Source of the DNA: Sphingomonas phyllosphaerae 5.2
GTDB lineage: Bacteria; Pseudomonadota; Alphaproteobacteria; Sphingomonadales; Sphingomonadaceae
DNA: 64,000 nt
Direction of reading: 5' to 3'
Assembly (NCBI RefSeq): GCF_000419605.1
Contig: NZ_ATTI01000001.1
Location: 1,770,501 to 1,834,500 of the forward strand
Positions 20,389-29,183 of this stretch are shown piece by piece (the first letter of the stretch is position 1; each line of letters begins with the position of its first letter). The translations under genes were made by a program, and so were the position numbers. The notes beneath the pieces were generated by a model. The model was given only the letters and a program-made list of their open reading frames with translations, did not search any database and was not told the origin of the DNA.

Positions 20389-21321
20389 TCAGACCTTCCG
20401 GTCGAACCGGGTGAACAGCTCCTCGCTCGGGAACGCCAGCAGGCTTTCGTAGGTGCGCGGTTCGGGTTCGGTCACCCGTCGCAATTCCGGCCAGCCCCCA
20501 CGGCGGATCGCCCACATCGCCTTCGCAACGTAGCCGGCCCGCGCCGGCGCGAAGGTCGGTTCGGTGATGATGTAACCCGGCAGCGCCGCGGAGATCGCCT
20601 GGAAGTCGCTCCGCGGTTGCTGATGCCCGTGATATTCGAAGGCGATGATCGGGCGATGGCGCGCGATCGTTTCGGTCAGACCACGAAAGACCGAGGCTTC
20701 CCAGCCTTCCACATCCACTTTGACGAAATCGACGCGCGGCAGATCGAGCGACGTCACATAATCGTCGGCTCTTCGAATCGGCAGCTCGATCACTTCGTTG
20801 CGGTCATCTCCGGTCCCTTCCGCGGTGTCGTCGCCGCGCAGGAACCCGCTGGCGCCCAGGTTGCCCGACACGTTCGATGCGAAGCGAAACATTCCCTCGG
20901 CGTCGCCCAATCCGACGTGGTGCAGCATCACGCGATCCTGCAACCGGTTGCGCTCCACGTTGTGCTTCAATCGCTGGAATGTGACCGGGTTTGGTTCGAA
21001 GGCATGGATCGCGGAAAGGTGCGACGCAAGATACAGCGCATGATTTCCGATGTTTGCGCCGATATCGAGTGCGATCCCTTGCGCCGGAAGAACCTTCAGG
21101 AGGAAGTCGAGATACTGTCGCTCGTAGATCCCGTGTTCGTAAATGAATGCATCGACATATTCGTGCGGATAAAGCCGGAATGTCAGCCCTTCCGGGCTGC
21201 GGTAATCGAACGGCTCGCGGGCTGCGGCCCAGCGTCGGCGCTGTCGCGGTGCTATCAGCAATCGGTGCATGGCCTTCTGCGAAGCGAGCGCCAGTCCGGT
21301 TAACGCGTTCGACATTTCCAC
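20389..21321 (-). CDS. FkbM family SAM-dependent methyltransferase
   Basis: A 310-residue protein. The SAM-binding motif I ALDIGANIGNHALYLA near residues 98-113 is followed by IHAFEPNPVTFQRLKHNVERN, the FkbM signature, and by DFVKVDVEGWEASVFRGL. FkbM enzymes O-methylate sugars, lipids or polyketides, often in surface polysaccharide loci. The first codon is a GTG (21321) with GGGGGGAT upstream; an ATG two codons later (21315) is an alternative. No glycan gene cluster adjoins it, so the acceptor is unknown. Confidence 0.9.
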   Translation of the reverse strand: MEMSNALTGLALASQKAMHRLLIAPRQRRRWAAAREPFDYRSPEGLTFRLYPHEYVDAFIYEHGIYERQYLDFLLKVLPAQGIALDIGANIGNHALYLASHLSAIHAFEPNPVTFQRLKHNVERNRLQDRVMLHHVGLGDAEGMFRFASNVSGNLGASGFLRGDDTAEGTGDDRNEVIELPIRRADDYVTSLDLPRVDFVKVDVEGWEASVFRGLTETIARHRPIIAFEYHGHQQPRSDFQAISAALPGYIITEPTFAPARAGYVAKAMWAIRRGGWPELRRVTEPEPRTYESLLAFPSEELFTRFDRKV

Positions 21322-21353
21322 TTTGATCCCCCCAAAGTTCGTTTAACCCAGGC

Positions 21354-21359
21354 TATAGT
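21354..21359 (+). promoter_or_regulatory. -10 element of the gcv operon
   Basis: TATAGT lies about 105 bases before the first riboswitch aptamer, with no strong -35 partner 16-18 bases upstream. Transcription would start near 21366. A 6-bp hairpin (CTGGCC / GGCCAG at 21367-21384) would be at the 5' end of the leader. Confidence 0.35.
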
Positions 21360-21465
21360 GTCCGATCTGGCCTTCGCGGGCCAGAGCAGCCGGCCACTTC
21401 GTGATTGACTCGCCTTCCGGCTGGCGTAGAGGTCGGGTGTCGATGCCGGGCAACGGGCATGGGCA

Positions 21466-21665
21466 GGCGCGGGAGAGCGCGGCCGGCCTTGCAGGCCATC
21501 AGCCGCCGCCGAAGGAGCAACCACCCCGGAATCTCTCAGGCAGCAGGGACCGCGCCGGCCGATCGACACTCTGGAAAGCGGCTCGCGGCCTCGGCTCGCG
21601 CGCCCACCGAAGGGGTAACTCGGGCATTCCGAGGAAAGCTCTCAGGTTCCGTGACAGAGGGGGAC
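21466..21665 (+). ncRNA. Tandem glycine riboswitch
   Basis: Two glycine aptamers lie in tandem in the gcvT leader. Aptamer 1 (about 21466-21556) has GGGAGAGCGC, the conserved CGCCGAAGGAGCAA core and ATCTCTCAGGCAGCAGGGACCG. Aptamer 2 (about 21567-21665) has ACTCTGGAAAGCGG, CACCGAAGGGGTAA, GGAAAGCTCTCAGG and TGACAGAGGGG. The short linker between them is typical. Downstream, 21676-21705 can form a GGCCGG/CCGGCC stem around a GGGCATCTTGCCC hairpin, which may be the expression platform; no U-tract terminator is seen, so control of translation is more likely. In the known class, glycine binding usually turns on gcv expression. Confidence 0.95.
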
Positions 21666-21727
21666 AGCGGATCGCGGCCGGGCATCTTGCCCGTGCGACC
21701 GGCCTCTTGCGACGGAAGACCTAGACG

Positions 21728-22891
21728 ATGAGTGATGCCCCGGCCTCTCATGACCACGCCAGCCACGACGATGACGGTTTCGAGCCGCTCGAAATCCTGA
21801 CGCTGCCGCTCGACGCGTGGCACCGCGCGAAGGGCGGCCGGATGGTCGAGTTCGCCGGCTATCACATGCCCGTCCAGTACGAAGGCATCATGGCCGAGCA
21901 TCTGTGGACGCGCGAGCACGCCGGGCTGTTCGACGTCAGCCACATGGGTCAGCTGTCGATCACCGGCGAGAACGTCGCGACCGCGCTGGAGGCGCTGATG
22001 CCCGCCGCGATCCACGATGCGCCGCTGAACAAGGCGCGCTATTCGCTGCTCCTGAGCGACACCGGCGGTGTTCTGGACGACCTGATGCTGACACCACAGG
22101 CGCCCGATCGCGTCTATATGGTCGTCAACGGTGCCACCAAGTACGACGATGTGGCGCATATGGTCGAGCATCTGCCCGACGATGTGACGCTCAACTTGAT
22201 GGAAGATCACGCATTGCTCGCGGTCCAGGGTCCCGAGGCGGTCGAGGCCGTCGAGCGGCTGGTGCCTGGGGTCAAGTCATTGACTTTCATGCAGGCCGGC
22301 GCCTTCGCGTGGAACGGTCATGCGCTGTGGATCAGCCGCTCCGGCTACACGGGCGAGGACGGCGTCGAGATATCCGTACCCGCCGAAGCCGCCGAGGCGT
22401 TCGCCGACGCGCTGGTCGCGCAGCCTGAAATCAAGCCCATCGGCCTCGGCGCCCGCGACTCGCTGCGCCTCGAGGCGGGCCTGCCGCTTTACGGTCACGA
22501 TCTCGATCCCGACACCACTCCGGTCCAGGCCGACCTCGGCTTCGCGCTGTTCAAGCGCCGCCGCGAGGCCGCCGACTTCCCGGGCGCGGCACGCATCCTC
22601 GCCGAGCGCGAGCACGGCCCCGCCACCAAGCGCGTCGGGCTGCTGGTCGACGGACGCCAACCGGTTCGCGAGGGTGCCGATGTCGTTGACGCATCCGGTG
22701 CGGCGGTCGGGCGCGTCACAAGCGGCGGCTTCGCACCCACGGTCGGCGCGCCGATCGCGATGGCATACGTGCCGCTCGCCGCTTCAGTGCCCGGCACCGT
22801 CGTCACCCTTTCCCAGCGTGGCAAGGCGCATCGCGCCACCGTTACCGCCATGCCATTCGTTCCCCACCGGTACTTCCGAGGAGTGAAGTAA
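21728..22891 (+). CDS. gcvT: Glycine cleavage system T protein (aminomethyltransferase)
   Basis: A 387-residue folate-dependent protein that releases ammonia from the aminomethyl group on GcvH and makes methylene-THF. The segments [44 protein letters not shown] ([19 protein letters not shown]), [12 protein letters not shown] and [22 protein letters not shown] are family hallmarks. The first 20 residues are His/Asp-rich and precede the usual start. It is the first gene behind the tandem glycine riboswitch and lies two bases before gcvH. Confidence 0.98.
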   Translation: MSDAPASHDHASHDDDGFEPLEILTLPLDAWHRAKGGRMVEFAGYHMPVQYEGIMAEHLWTREHAGLFDVSHMGQLSITGENVATALEALMPAAIHDAPLNKARYSLLLSDTGGVLDDLMLTPQAPDRVYMVVNGATKYDDVAHMVEHLPDDVTLNLMEDHALLAVQGPEAVEAVERLVPGVKSLTFMQAGAFAWNGHALWISRSGYTGEDGVEISVPAEAAEAFADALVAQPEIKPIGLGARDSLRLEAGLPLYGHDLDPDTTPVQADLGFALFKRRREAADFPGAARILAEREHGPATKRVGLLVDGRQPVREGADVVDASGAAVGRVTSGGFAPTVGAPIAMAYVPLAASVPGTVVTLSQRGKAHRATVTAMPFVPHRYFRGVK

Positions 22892-22893
22892 AG

Positions 22894-23265
22894 ATGAGCC
22901 GTTATTTCACCGAGGATCATGAGTGGATCGACGTCGATGGCGACATCGGCACGGTCGGCATCAGCGAATATGCGCAGAGCCAGCTGGGCGATATCGTTTT
23001 CGTCGAAGTGCCTGATGCCGGGCGTGCACTCGGCAAGGGTGACGAGGCGGCCGTCGTAGAGAGCGTGAAGGCCGCGTCGGACGTCTATTCGCCCGCGTCG
23101 GGCAACGTGCTGGAAGGCAATCCGGCGCTGACCGACGAGCCGGCGCTGGTGAACAGCGATCCGGAAGGCGAGGGCTGGTTCTTCAAGATCACGCTGGCGG
23201 ATACGTCCGAGCTCGACACGCTGATGGACGAAGCCGGCTACGCCGCCTTCGTCGCCAAGCTTTAA
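22894..23265 (+). CDS. gcvH: Glycine cleavage system H protein
   Basis: A 123-residue lipoyl carrier protein that shuttles the aminomethyl intermediate between P, T and L proteins. The lipoylation site is Lys59 in [22 protein letters not shown] at the N-terminus and the C-terminal [10 protein letters not shown] are typical. GAGGAG lies upstream, within the end of gcvT. It is followed by a palindromic repeat before gcvPA. Confidence 0.98.
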   Translation: MSRYFTEDHEWIDVDGDIGTVGISEYAQSQLGDIVFVEVPDAGRALGKGDEAAVVESVKAASDVYSPASGNVLEGNPALTDEPALVNSDPEGEGWFFKITLADTSELDTLMDEAGYAAFVAKL

Positions 23266-23276
23266 CACCCTTTGCC

Positions 23277-23369
23277 GTCATGCCAGCAAATGCTGGCATC
23301 TCGTGCCGCAGGGGCGACCGCGCGATCGTCGCTCCGACGGCCTGAGGCTCCGGTTTCCGCCGGAGTGAC
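23277..23369. repeat. Palindromic intergenic repeat inside the gcv operon
   Basis: GTCATGCCAGCAAATGCTGGCATCTC at the left contains a short hairpin (ATGCCAGCAAATGCTGGCAT), and the right end has CTCCGGTTTCCGCCGGAGTGAC, another hairpin with the inverted GTCA/TGAC ends. The element is bounded by inverted GTCA...TGAC termini and fills most of the gcvH-gcvPA gap. It looks like a mobile-repeat remnant of the type found between genes in many proteobacteria. In the transcript it would form two stems that may stabilise or separate the segments. Confidence 0.6.
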
Positions 23370-23385
23370 GGTCTTTCGAAAGACC
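23370..23385. promoter_or_regulatory. Perfect 16-bp palindrome just before gcvPA
   Basis: GGTCTTTCGAAAGACC is perfectly self-complementary and ends three bases before the gcvPA ATG, where a ribosome-binding site would be expected. It may be an RNA stem that limits initiation or simply the end of the intergenic repeat. Confidence 0.45.
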
Positions 23386-23388
23386 GGC

Positions 23389-24747
23389 ATGCGTTACCTG
23401 CCCCTGACCCCCACCGACCGTCACGACATGCTGTCCGTGATCGGCGCTGCGTCCATCGACGATCTTTTCGCCGACGTTCCCGACGCCGCACGGCTCGATG
23501 GCCCGATCCACGACCTGCCGATGCACGCCAGCGAGCTGGCGGTCGAGCGCCACATGGCGGCACTCGCGCGCAAGAACACGGTGGCGGGCGAGGTGCCGTT
23601 CTTCCTCGGCGCCGGCGCATATCGGCACCACGTTCCGGCGAGCGTCGATCACCTGATCCAGCGTGGCGAGTTCCTGACCGCCTATACGCCGTACCAACCG
23701 GAGATCGCGCAGGGCACACTCCAGATGCTGTTCGAGTTCCAGACGCAAGTGGCTGCGCTGCTCGGCACAGATGTCGCGAACGCCAGCATGTACGATGGGT
23801 CGACCGCCTGCTGGGAAGCCATCGGCATGGCACGGCGGATCACGCGCCGTGGCAAGGCGATCCTGTCCGGCGGGCTGCACCCGCATTACGTTTCGGTCGC
23901 CAAGACGATGGCGAAATATACCGGCGACGCACTCGATGTCGCGGTGCCGACGCTGTCCGCCGAGACCGACCTCGGCGCGCTGATCGCGAAGATCGATGAC
24001 GAAACGTCGTGCGTCGTCGTCCAGTATCCCGACATTCTCGGCCGCATCGCCGACCTCACTCCGTTGGCGGATGCCTGCCACGCGAAGAAGGTGCTGCTGA
24101 TCGCGGTGGTGACCGAGCCGGTCGCGATGGGTGCGCTTCGTTCGCCGGGCGAGATGAACGCGGACATCGTCGTAGGCGAGGGGCAGTCGCTCGGCGTCGG
24201 GCTGCAATTCGGCGGCCCGTACGTCGGATTGTTCGGTTGCAAGGAGAAGTACGTCCGCCAGATGCCGGGCCGCCTATGCGGGCAGACCGTCGACGCTGAC
24301 GGACGGCGCGGTTTCGTGCTGACGCTGTCCACGCGTGAGCAGCATATCCGGCGCGAGAAGGCGACCAGCAACATCTGCACGAATTCAGGGCTTTGCGCGC
24401 TGGCCTTCTCGATCCACATGACGTTGCTGGGCGAGGCCGGACTGCGACGGCTGGCGGCGCTCAACCACGCCGGTGCGTGTCGCGCGGCCGACCGGCTGGG
24501 CAAGCTGCCGGGGGTCCGGGTCGTCAACGACACGTTCTTCAACGAATTTACGCTCGATATCGGGCAGGAGGCACGTCCGATCGTTCGCGCGCTGGCAGAC
24601 CACGGTGTGCTGGCGGGCGTATCGCTCGGGCGACTGTATCCGGGCGAGGACGCGCTCGCCAACGGACTGATCGTCGCAGTCACTGAAACCACCACCGACG
24701 CGGATATCGAGGCGCTCGCCACGGCGCTTCAGGAGGCACTGGCATGA
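23389..24747 (+). CDS. gcvPA: Glycine dehydrogenase (decarboxylating) subunit 1
   Basis: A 452-residue N-terminal-half subunit of the split P protein. With GcvPB it decarboxylates glycine and loads the aminomethyl group on Gcv[16 protein letters not shown] is the canonical N-terminus, so the start is 23389 although the frame is open upstream through the repeat. [30 protein letters not shown] and [19 protein letters not shown] ([23 protein letters not shown]) segments are diagnostic. A ribosome-binding site is weak and a 16-bp palindrome lies right before the start. The last four bases overlap gcvPB (ATGA). Confidence 0.98.
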   Translation: MRYLPLTPTDRHDMLSVIGAASIDDLFADVPDAARLDGPIHDLPMHASELAVERHMAALARKNTVAGEVPFFLGAGAYRHHVPASVDHLIQRGEFLTAYTPYQPEIAQGTLQMLFEFQTQVAALLGTDVANASMYDGSTACWEAIGMARRITRRGKAILSGGLHPHYVSVAKTMAKYTGDALDVAVPTLSAETDLGALIAKIDDETSCVVVQYPDILGRIADLTPLADACHAKKVLLIAVVTEPVAMGALRSPGEMNADIVVGEGQSLGVGLQFGGPYVGLFGCKEKYVRQMPGRLCGQTVDADGRRGFVLTLSTREQHIRREKATSNICTNSGLCALAFSIHMTLLGEAGLRRLAALNHAGACRAADRLGKLPGVRVVNDTFFNEFTLDIGQEARPIVRALADHGVLAGVSLGRLYPGEDALANGLIVAVTETTTDADIEALATALQEALA

Positions 24748-26321
24748 GCAGCATCAACGCAAGCGGTTGGAAGCCCACGTCGCCGGCCGGCGGCGGCAAC
24801 GCCGCGCCGACCTTCACCGGCAACAAGGCGTTGATGCTGGAAGAGGCGCTGATCTTCGAGATAGGCTCAACCGAGACGACCGGCGTCGATTTTGCCGACG
24901 GCGACGTCGCGGGTTCGCGGCTCGGCGATCTGACCCGCACGGCGCCGATCGGGCTGCCCGGGCTGTCGGAGCAGGAGACGGTGCGCCATTACACGCGGTT
25001 AAGCCGCCAGAATTACGCGATCGATCTCGGGCTCTTCCCGCTCGGCTCGTGCACAATGAAGCACAACCCGCGCCTGAACGAGAAGGTCGCGCGGATGCCC
25101 GGGTTCGCCGACGTCCACCCGCTCCAGCCGGTCGATACCGTGCAGGGCGCCTTGGCGGTGATCAACGAACTGGCGACGTGGCTTATCAAGCTGACCGGCA
25201 TGTACGGCGTCGCGATGTCGCCGAAGGCCGGCGCACACGGCGAATTATGTGGCATGCTCGCCATCAAGGCGGCGCTGGAGAAGCGTGGAGAGGGCCATCG
25301 CAAGGTCGTGCTGGTGCCGGAGAGCGCGCACGGCACCAACCCGGCGACCGCGGCCTTCGCAGGCTTTACAGTCGAGGACATCCCCGCCGCGGCCGACGGC
25401 CGCATCGATACGGCGGCGCTGGAAGCGCGGCTGGGACCCGACGTCGCGGCGGTGATGATCACCAATCCGAACACGTGCGGGCTTTTCGAGCGCGACCTGA
25501 AGCGCATTTCCGACGCGGTCCACGCGGTTGGCGGTTACGTTTATTGCGACGGCGCGAACTTCAATGCGATCGTCGGACGCGTTCGGCCGGGCGATCTCGG
25601 CGTCGATGCGATGCACATCAACCTGCACAAGACCTTCTCGACCCCGCACGGCGGCGGCGGGCCGGGCTCGGGACCGGTGGTGCTGTCGGAGGCGCTTGCG
25701 CCGTTCGGCCCGCTGCCGTTCACTGCTCGGATGGCGGACGGCCACATCCAGCTGATCGAGGAAGAAACCGCAGGCGACGACCACCCCGACACCTTCGGTC
25801 GCATGACCGCGTTCCACGGGCAGATGGGCATGTTCACCCGCGCCTTGACCTATATCCTCAGCCACGGGGCCGACGGGCTGCGCCAAGTCGCCGAGGATGC
25901 GGTGCTCAACGCCAATTACGTGCTGCGCTCGCTCGAAGACGTGCTCGACGCGCCGTTCGCGGGCGCGGGGCCGTGCATGCACGAGGCGATCTTCTCGGAT
26001 AAGGGCTTCGCGGCGGGATTCTCGACGATCGATGCGGCCAAGGCGCTGATCGACGAGGGCTTCCACCCGATGACCATGTACTTTCCGCTGGTGGTGCACG
26101 GCGCGATGCTGGTCGAACCGACCGAGACCGAAAGCCGCGCCGCGCTCGACCAGTTCATCGGTGCGCTGCGGTCGGTGGCGGAGCGTGCGAAGGCCGGTGA
26201 CCCGTCGCTCAAGACGGCCCCGCACTTTGCGCCGCGTGCGCGCCTTGACGAGACGCTGGCAGCGCGCAAACCGGTGCTGACCTGGAAGCCGCCGGTGCCG
26301 CACGCCGAGGCGGCAGAGTAA
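24744..26321 (+). CDS. gcvPB: Glycine dehydrogenase (decarboxylating) subunit 2
   Basis: A 525-residue PLP-binding subunit of the two-part P protein. The cofactor lysine is Lys296 in [47 protein letters not shown] and [10 protein letters not shown] are typical. The start overlaps gcvPA by four bases, which would give balanced expression of the two subunits. A bidirectional hairpin terminator follows the gene. The operon lacks gcvL (lpd), normally encoded elsewhere. Confidence 0.98.
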   Translation: MSSINASGWKPTSPAGGGNAAPTFTGNKALMLEEALIFEIGSTETTGVDFADGDVAGSRLGDLTRTAPIGLPGLSEQETVRHYTRLSRQNYAIDLGLFPLGSCTMKHNPRLNEKVARMPGFADVHPLQPVDTVQGALAVINELATWLIKLTGMYGVAMSPKAGAHGELCGMLAIKAALEKRGEGHRKVVLVPESAHGTNPATAAFAGFTVEDIPAAADGRIDTAALEARLGPDVAAVMITNPNTCGLFERDLKRISDAVHAVGGYVYCDGANFNAIVGRVRPGDLGVDAMHINLHKTFSTPHGGGGPGSGPVVLSEALAPFGPLPFTARMADGHIQLIEEETAGDDHPDTFGRMTAFHGQMGMFTRALTYILSHGADGLRQVAEDAVLNANYVLRSLEDVLDAPFAGAGPCMHEAIFSDKGFAAGFSTIDAAKALIDEGFHPMTMYFPLVVHGAMLVEPTETESRAALDQFIGALRSVAERAKAGDPSLKTAPHFAPRARLDETLAARKPVLTWKPPVPHAEAAE

Positions 26322-26337
26322 CCCAAGAAACTGTCAG

Positions 26338-26365
26338 GGCGGGCGCAGGTTTTCCTGCGCTCGCC
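26338..26365. terminator. Bidirectional terminator between gcvPB and the EamA transporter
   Basis: A 12-bp stem (GGCGGGCGCAGG / CCTGCGCTCGCC, one G-T pair) with a TTTT loop lies between the two convergent genes, 17 bases after gcvPB. No long U-tract follows on either side. Confidence 0.65.
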
Positions 26366-26375
26366 GCGACTGGCC

Positions 26376-27275
26376 TCAATCCTCCGGGGCAGCCGTGACG
26401 GTCTGCTGCTTGCCCAGCCGCTGCTCGCGCCATACGATGAACAGGCCGCTTGCGATGATGACCGGCGCGCCCACCCAGGTCATCGTGCTTGGCAGCACGC
26501 CGAACAGCAGCCAGCCGTACACGGTCGCCCATAGCAGGCCGGAATAATCCATCGGCACCACGCTCGATACCGGCGCCAGCTTCGCCGCGCCGGTCAGCGC
26601 GAGTTGTCCGCACCCGCCGACGACGCCGATCGCCGCCAGATTCACCCATGTCGTCCAGTCGTGCGACTTGAGGTGAAACGCATAGGGCACCGCGATCAGC
26701 GGCAGCGTCAGTACCGAGAACCAGAACACCGTCGTTCCCGATGGTTCGTCGCGCAACTGCCGCAGCAGGATCGCCACCAGCGCAACGAACAGCGCCGCCA
26801 GCAACCCGACGATCGCGCCGAGCAGCGGCACATGCTCGCCGTCACCCGGCCGGGCGACGATCAGCACCCCAACGAACCCGACCAGCACCGCGCCCCAGCG
26901 TTGCAGCCCGGTACGCTCTCCCAGCACCAGCGCACCCAGAACCGTGGCGAAGATCGGCACCGTGAACTGGAACGTCGTCGCCTCGGCGAGCGGCAGCAGC
27001 AGTACCGCGCCGAACGTGAATACCATGCCGACCACACCGACCAGCGAGCGCGCCAGATGCCCCTTGATCCGCGTCGTCCGCAGCGATCCCAGCCCGCGCG
27101 TTCCGGCCACGAATGCCAGGACCACCGGCAGCGCGCACGCCTGTCGCCAGAACATCGTCTCCGGCAGCGATGCACCGCGCGACTCCGCCAGCTTTACCAA
27201 TGCCGACATCGTCGACAGGAAGAAAATCGCCACCAGACGCAGGGCGATACCCTTGAGAACGCGATCACCCGACAT
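26376..27275 (-). CDS. DMT superfamily (EamA) transporter
   Basis: A 299-residue inner-membrane protein with ten hydrophobic segments arranged as two five-helix EamA repeats. The first repeat includes RSLVGVVGMVFTFGAVLLLPLAEATTFQFTVPIF and the second SSVVPMDYSGLLWATVYGWLLFG, both typical of the family. Such carriers export or import amino acids, nucleotide sugars or other metabolites. It is divergent from proS with 89 bases between. The substrate is unknown. Confidence 0.9.
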   Translation of the reverse strand: MSGDRVLKGIALRLVAIFFLSTMSALVKLAESRGASLPETMFWRQACALPVVLAFVAGTRGLGSLRTTRIKGHLARSLVGVVGMVFTFGAVLLLPLAEATTFQFTVPIFATVLGALVLGERTGLQRWGAVLVGFVGVLIVARPGDGEHVPLLGAIVGLLAALFVALVAILLRQLRDEPSGTTVFWFSVLTLPLIAVPYAFHLKSHDWTTWVNLAAIGVVGGCGQLALTGAAKLAPVSSVVPMDYSGLLWATVYGWLLFGVLPSTMTWVGAPVIIASGLFIVWREQRLGKQQTVTAAPED

Positions 27276-27364
27276 GCCGTCGTCCCTAACCGCCGCACCC
27301 GGACGTGGGAACCCCGCGTGTTGCGGCTTGGCGAGCGGCCCTTTTTGCCGCTATCGCCGCGGCC

Positions 27365-28894
27365 ATGAAGCATGCTCTCCCCGTCACCCGCGAGGCCGAT
27401 TTCGCCGCCTGGTATCAATCCGTCATCGCCGAGGCCGACATGGCCGAGGAATCCGGCGTACGCGGCTGCATGGTCATCCGTCCGTGGGGCTATGGCATCT
27501 GGGAACGTTTCCAGCGACTTCTCGATGACCGTATCAAGGCGACCGGGCACGAGAATTGCTATTTCCCGGTCTTCATTCCGCTCTCCTATTTCGAGCAGGA
27601 AGCGAGCCATGTGGAGGGCTTCGCCAAAGAGATGGCGGTCGTCACGCACCACCGGCTGATCTCGGACGGGAAGGGCGGGCTGGTACCCGATCCCGCCGCA
27701 AAGCTGGAAGAGCCGTTGGTGGTGCGACCGACCAGTGAAACCGTGATCGGTCATGCATTTGCGCGTTGGGTGCAATCGTGGCGCGATCTGCCGGTGCTGA
27801 TCAACCAATGGGCGAACGTCGTGCGGTGGGAGATGCGGACGCGGATGTTCCTGCGTACCGCCGAATTCCTTTGGCAGGAGGGCCACACCGCGCACGCCAC
27901 GGCGCAGGAAGCACGCGAAGAAACGCTGAAAATGCTCGACGTGTACCGCGACTTCGCGGAAAATTGCGTGGCGGTGCCGGTTATCGCCGGCGAAAAACCC
28001 GAAAACGAACGCTTCCCCGGCGCGGTCGGCACCTGGTCGATCGAAGCGATGATGCAGGACGGAAAGGCGCTGCAGGCGGGCACGTCGCACTTCCTCGGCA
28101 CCAATTTCGCGCAGGCGCAGAACATCCGCTTCCAGAATGCCGAGGGGCAGCTGGAACATGCGAACACGACCAGCTGGGGCGTGTCGACGCGGATGATCGG
28201 CGCGCTCATCATGGTGCACGGCGACGACGACGGGCTGCGCGTGCCGCCGCGGGTCGCGCCGTGGCAGGTGGTGATCGTGCCGATGCTCCGCGACGCGCCG
28301 GAGGACGAAGCGCTGGTCGCTTATTGCCGCGAGTTGCAGGCGGCGCTGGCGGCACAGAGCGCGTTCGGCGAGCCGGTGCGCGCGCTCCTCGACCTGAAGC
28401 CGGTCAAGTCGACCACCAAGCGCTGGGGCTGGGTGAAGAAGGGCGCGCCGCTCGTGATCGAGGTCGGCGGGCGCGACATGGCGGCCGGCAACGTCTCGGT
28501 AATCCGCCGCGACCGCCTCTATCGCGAAGATGGCAAGCTCGACAGCGCGAGTGCGGCGCGCGACGGGTTCGCCGCGGGCGCTCCGGCGTTGCTGGCAGAG
28601 ATCCAGCAGGCGCTGTTCGATCAGGCGAAGGCCCGGCTCGATGCGAACATCACGCCTGTCGGTGACTGGGCGGCAGTCGAGATGCATTTCGCCGACGGCG
28701 CCAAGAATCCCGGCTGGCTGGAAGTGCAATGGTCGCGCCCGACCGGCGCGCGGCTGGACGCAGTGGTGGAGCGGCTGAAGGCGCTGAAGCTGACGCTGCG
28801 CAACGCACCGATGGGGCAGGCGGCCGCGCACGGCACGTGCGTCTTTACCGGCGATGCAGCGGTGGAGCGCGTGCTGGTCGGGCGCGCCTACTAA
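27365..28894 (+). CDS. proS: Prolyl-tRNA synthetase, eukaryote/archaeon-like form
   Basis: A 509-residue class II synthetase that charges tRNA-Pro. Motif 1-3 segments are visible: GCMVIRPWGYGIWERFQRLLDD, VVRPTSETVIGHAF and WANVVRWEMRTRMFLRTAEFLWQEGHTAHA. The length, the C-terminal zinc-domain-like extension and the segment GEKPENERFPGA mark the so-called type 3 ProRS rather than the long bacterial form with an editing insertion. No Shine-Dalgarno precedes the ATG at 27365; instead TATCGC lies 7 bases before it with TTGGCG 18 bases further, so a leaderless mRNA is possible. A short in-frame extension from 27305 is not supported. Confidence 0.96.
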   Translation: MKHALPVTREADFAAWYQSVIAEADMAEESGVRGCMVIRPWGYGIWERFQRLLDDRIKATGHENCYFPVFIPLSYFEQEASHVEGFAKEMAVVTHHRLISDGKGGLVPDPAAKLEEPLVVRPTSETVIGHAFARWVQSWRDLPVLINQWANVVRWEMRTRMFLRTAEFLWQEGHTAHATAQEAREETLKMLDVYRDFAENCVAVPVIAGEKPENERFPGAVGTWSIEAMMQDGKALQAGTSHFLGTNFAQAQNIRFQNAEGQLEHANTTSWGVSTRMIGALIMVHGDDDGLRVPPRVAPWQVVIVPMLRDAPEDEALVAYCRELQAALAAQSAFGEPVRALLDLKPVKSTTKRWGWVKKGAPLVIEVGGRDMAAGNVSVIRRDRLYREDGKLDSASAARDGFAAGAPALLAEIQQALFDQAKARLDANITPVGDWAAVEMHFADGAKNPGWLEVQWSRPTGARLDAVVERLKALKLTLRNAPMGQAAAHGTCVFTGDAAVERVLVGRAY

Positions 28895-28944
28895 GGGCTT
28901 CGTCACCTCGCAGCGACACAGGGCAGGGTAGCGGGCGGAGCCCT

Positions 28945-28977
28945 GGATTGCTTCGCTGCGCCCGCAACGACGATCCG
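28945..28977. repeat. Dispersed inverted repeat element, copy 3 (right arm)
   Basis: CTGGATTGCTTCGCTGCGC then CCGCAACGACG matches the right arm of the repeats at 4297 and 19967. The left arm upstream (near 28908-28930, CGTCACCTCGCAGCGAC) is degenerate. It lies 50 bases after proS in the gap before the convergent TonB receptor gene. Confidence 0.5.
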
Positions 28978-29150
28978 GGAGCGGGGTGCCCAGCCGGGCA
29001 TTCGTTGTGGCCTGGACTCCGGGGTCGCTGCAGGAAGGTCGCGCTGGGAGCGCGGAGCTCAGGACCGGGCACGGCGACACGAACTTCAATCGGCAGCGGC
29101 ACGACGTGGTCGGACTTTGAGCCAGCCAGACTCCCGGGATCGCTCGCCGG

Positions 29151-29170
29151 CCCCGGCACCATGGCCGGGG
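29151..29170 (-). terminator. Hairpin after the first TonB-dependent receptor gene
   Basis: A 7-bp GC stem (CCCCGGC / GCCGGGG, loop ACCATG) lies 13 bases past the stop, extended by further GC pairs. No U-tract follows, so termination strength is uncertain. Confidence 0.4.
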
Positions 29171-29183
29171 CGGCGGGCATCGA

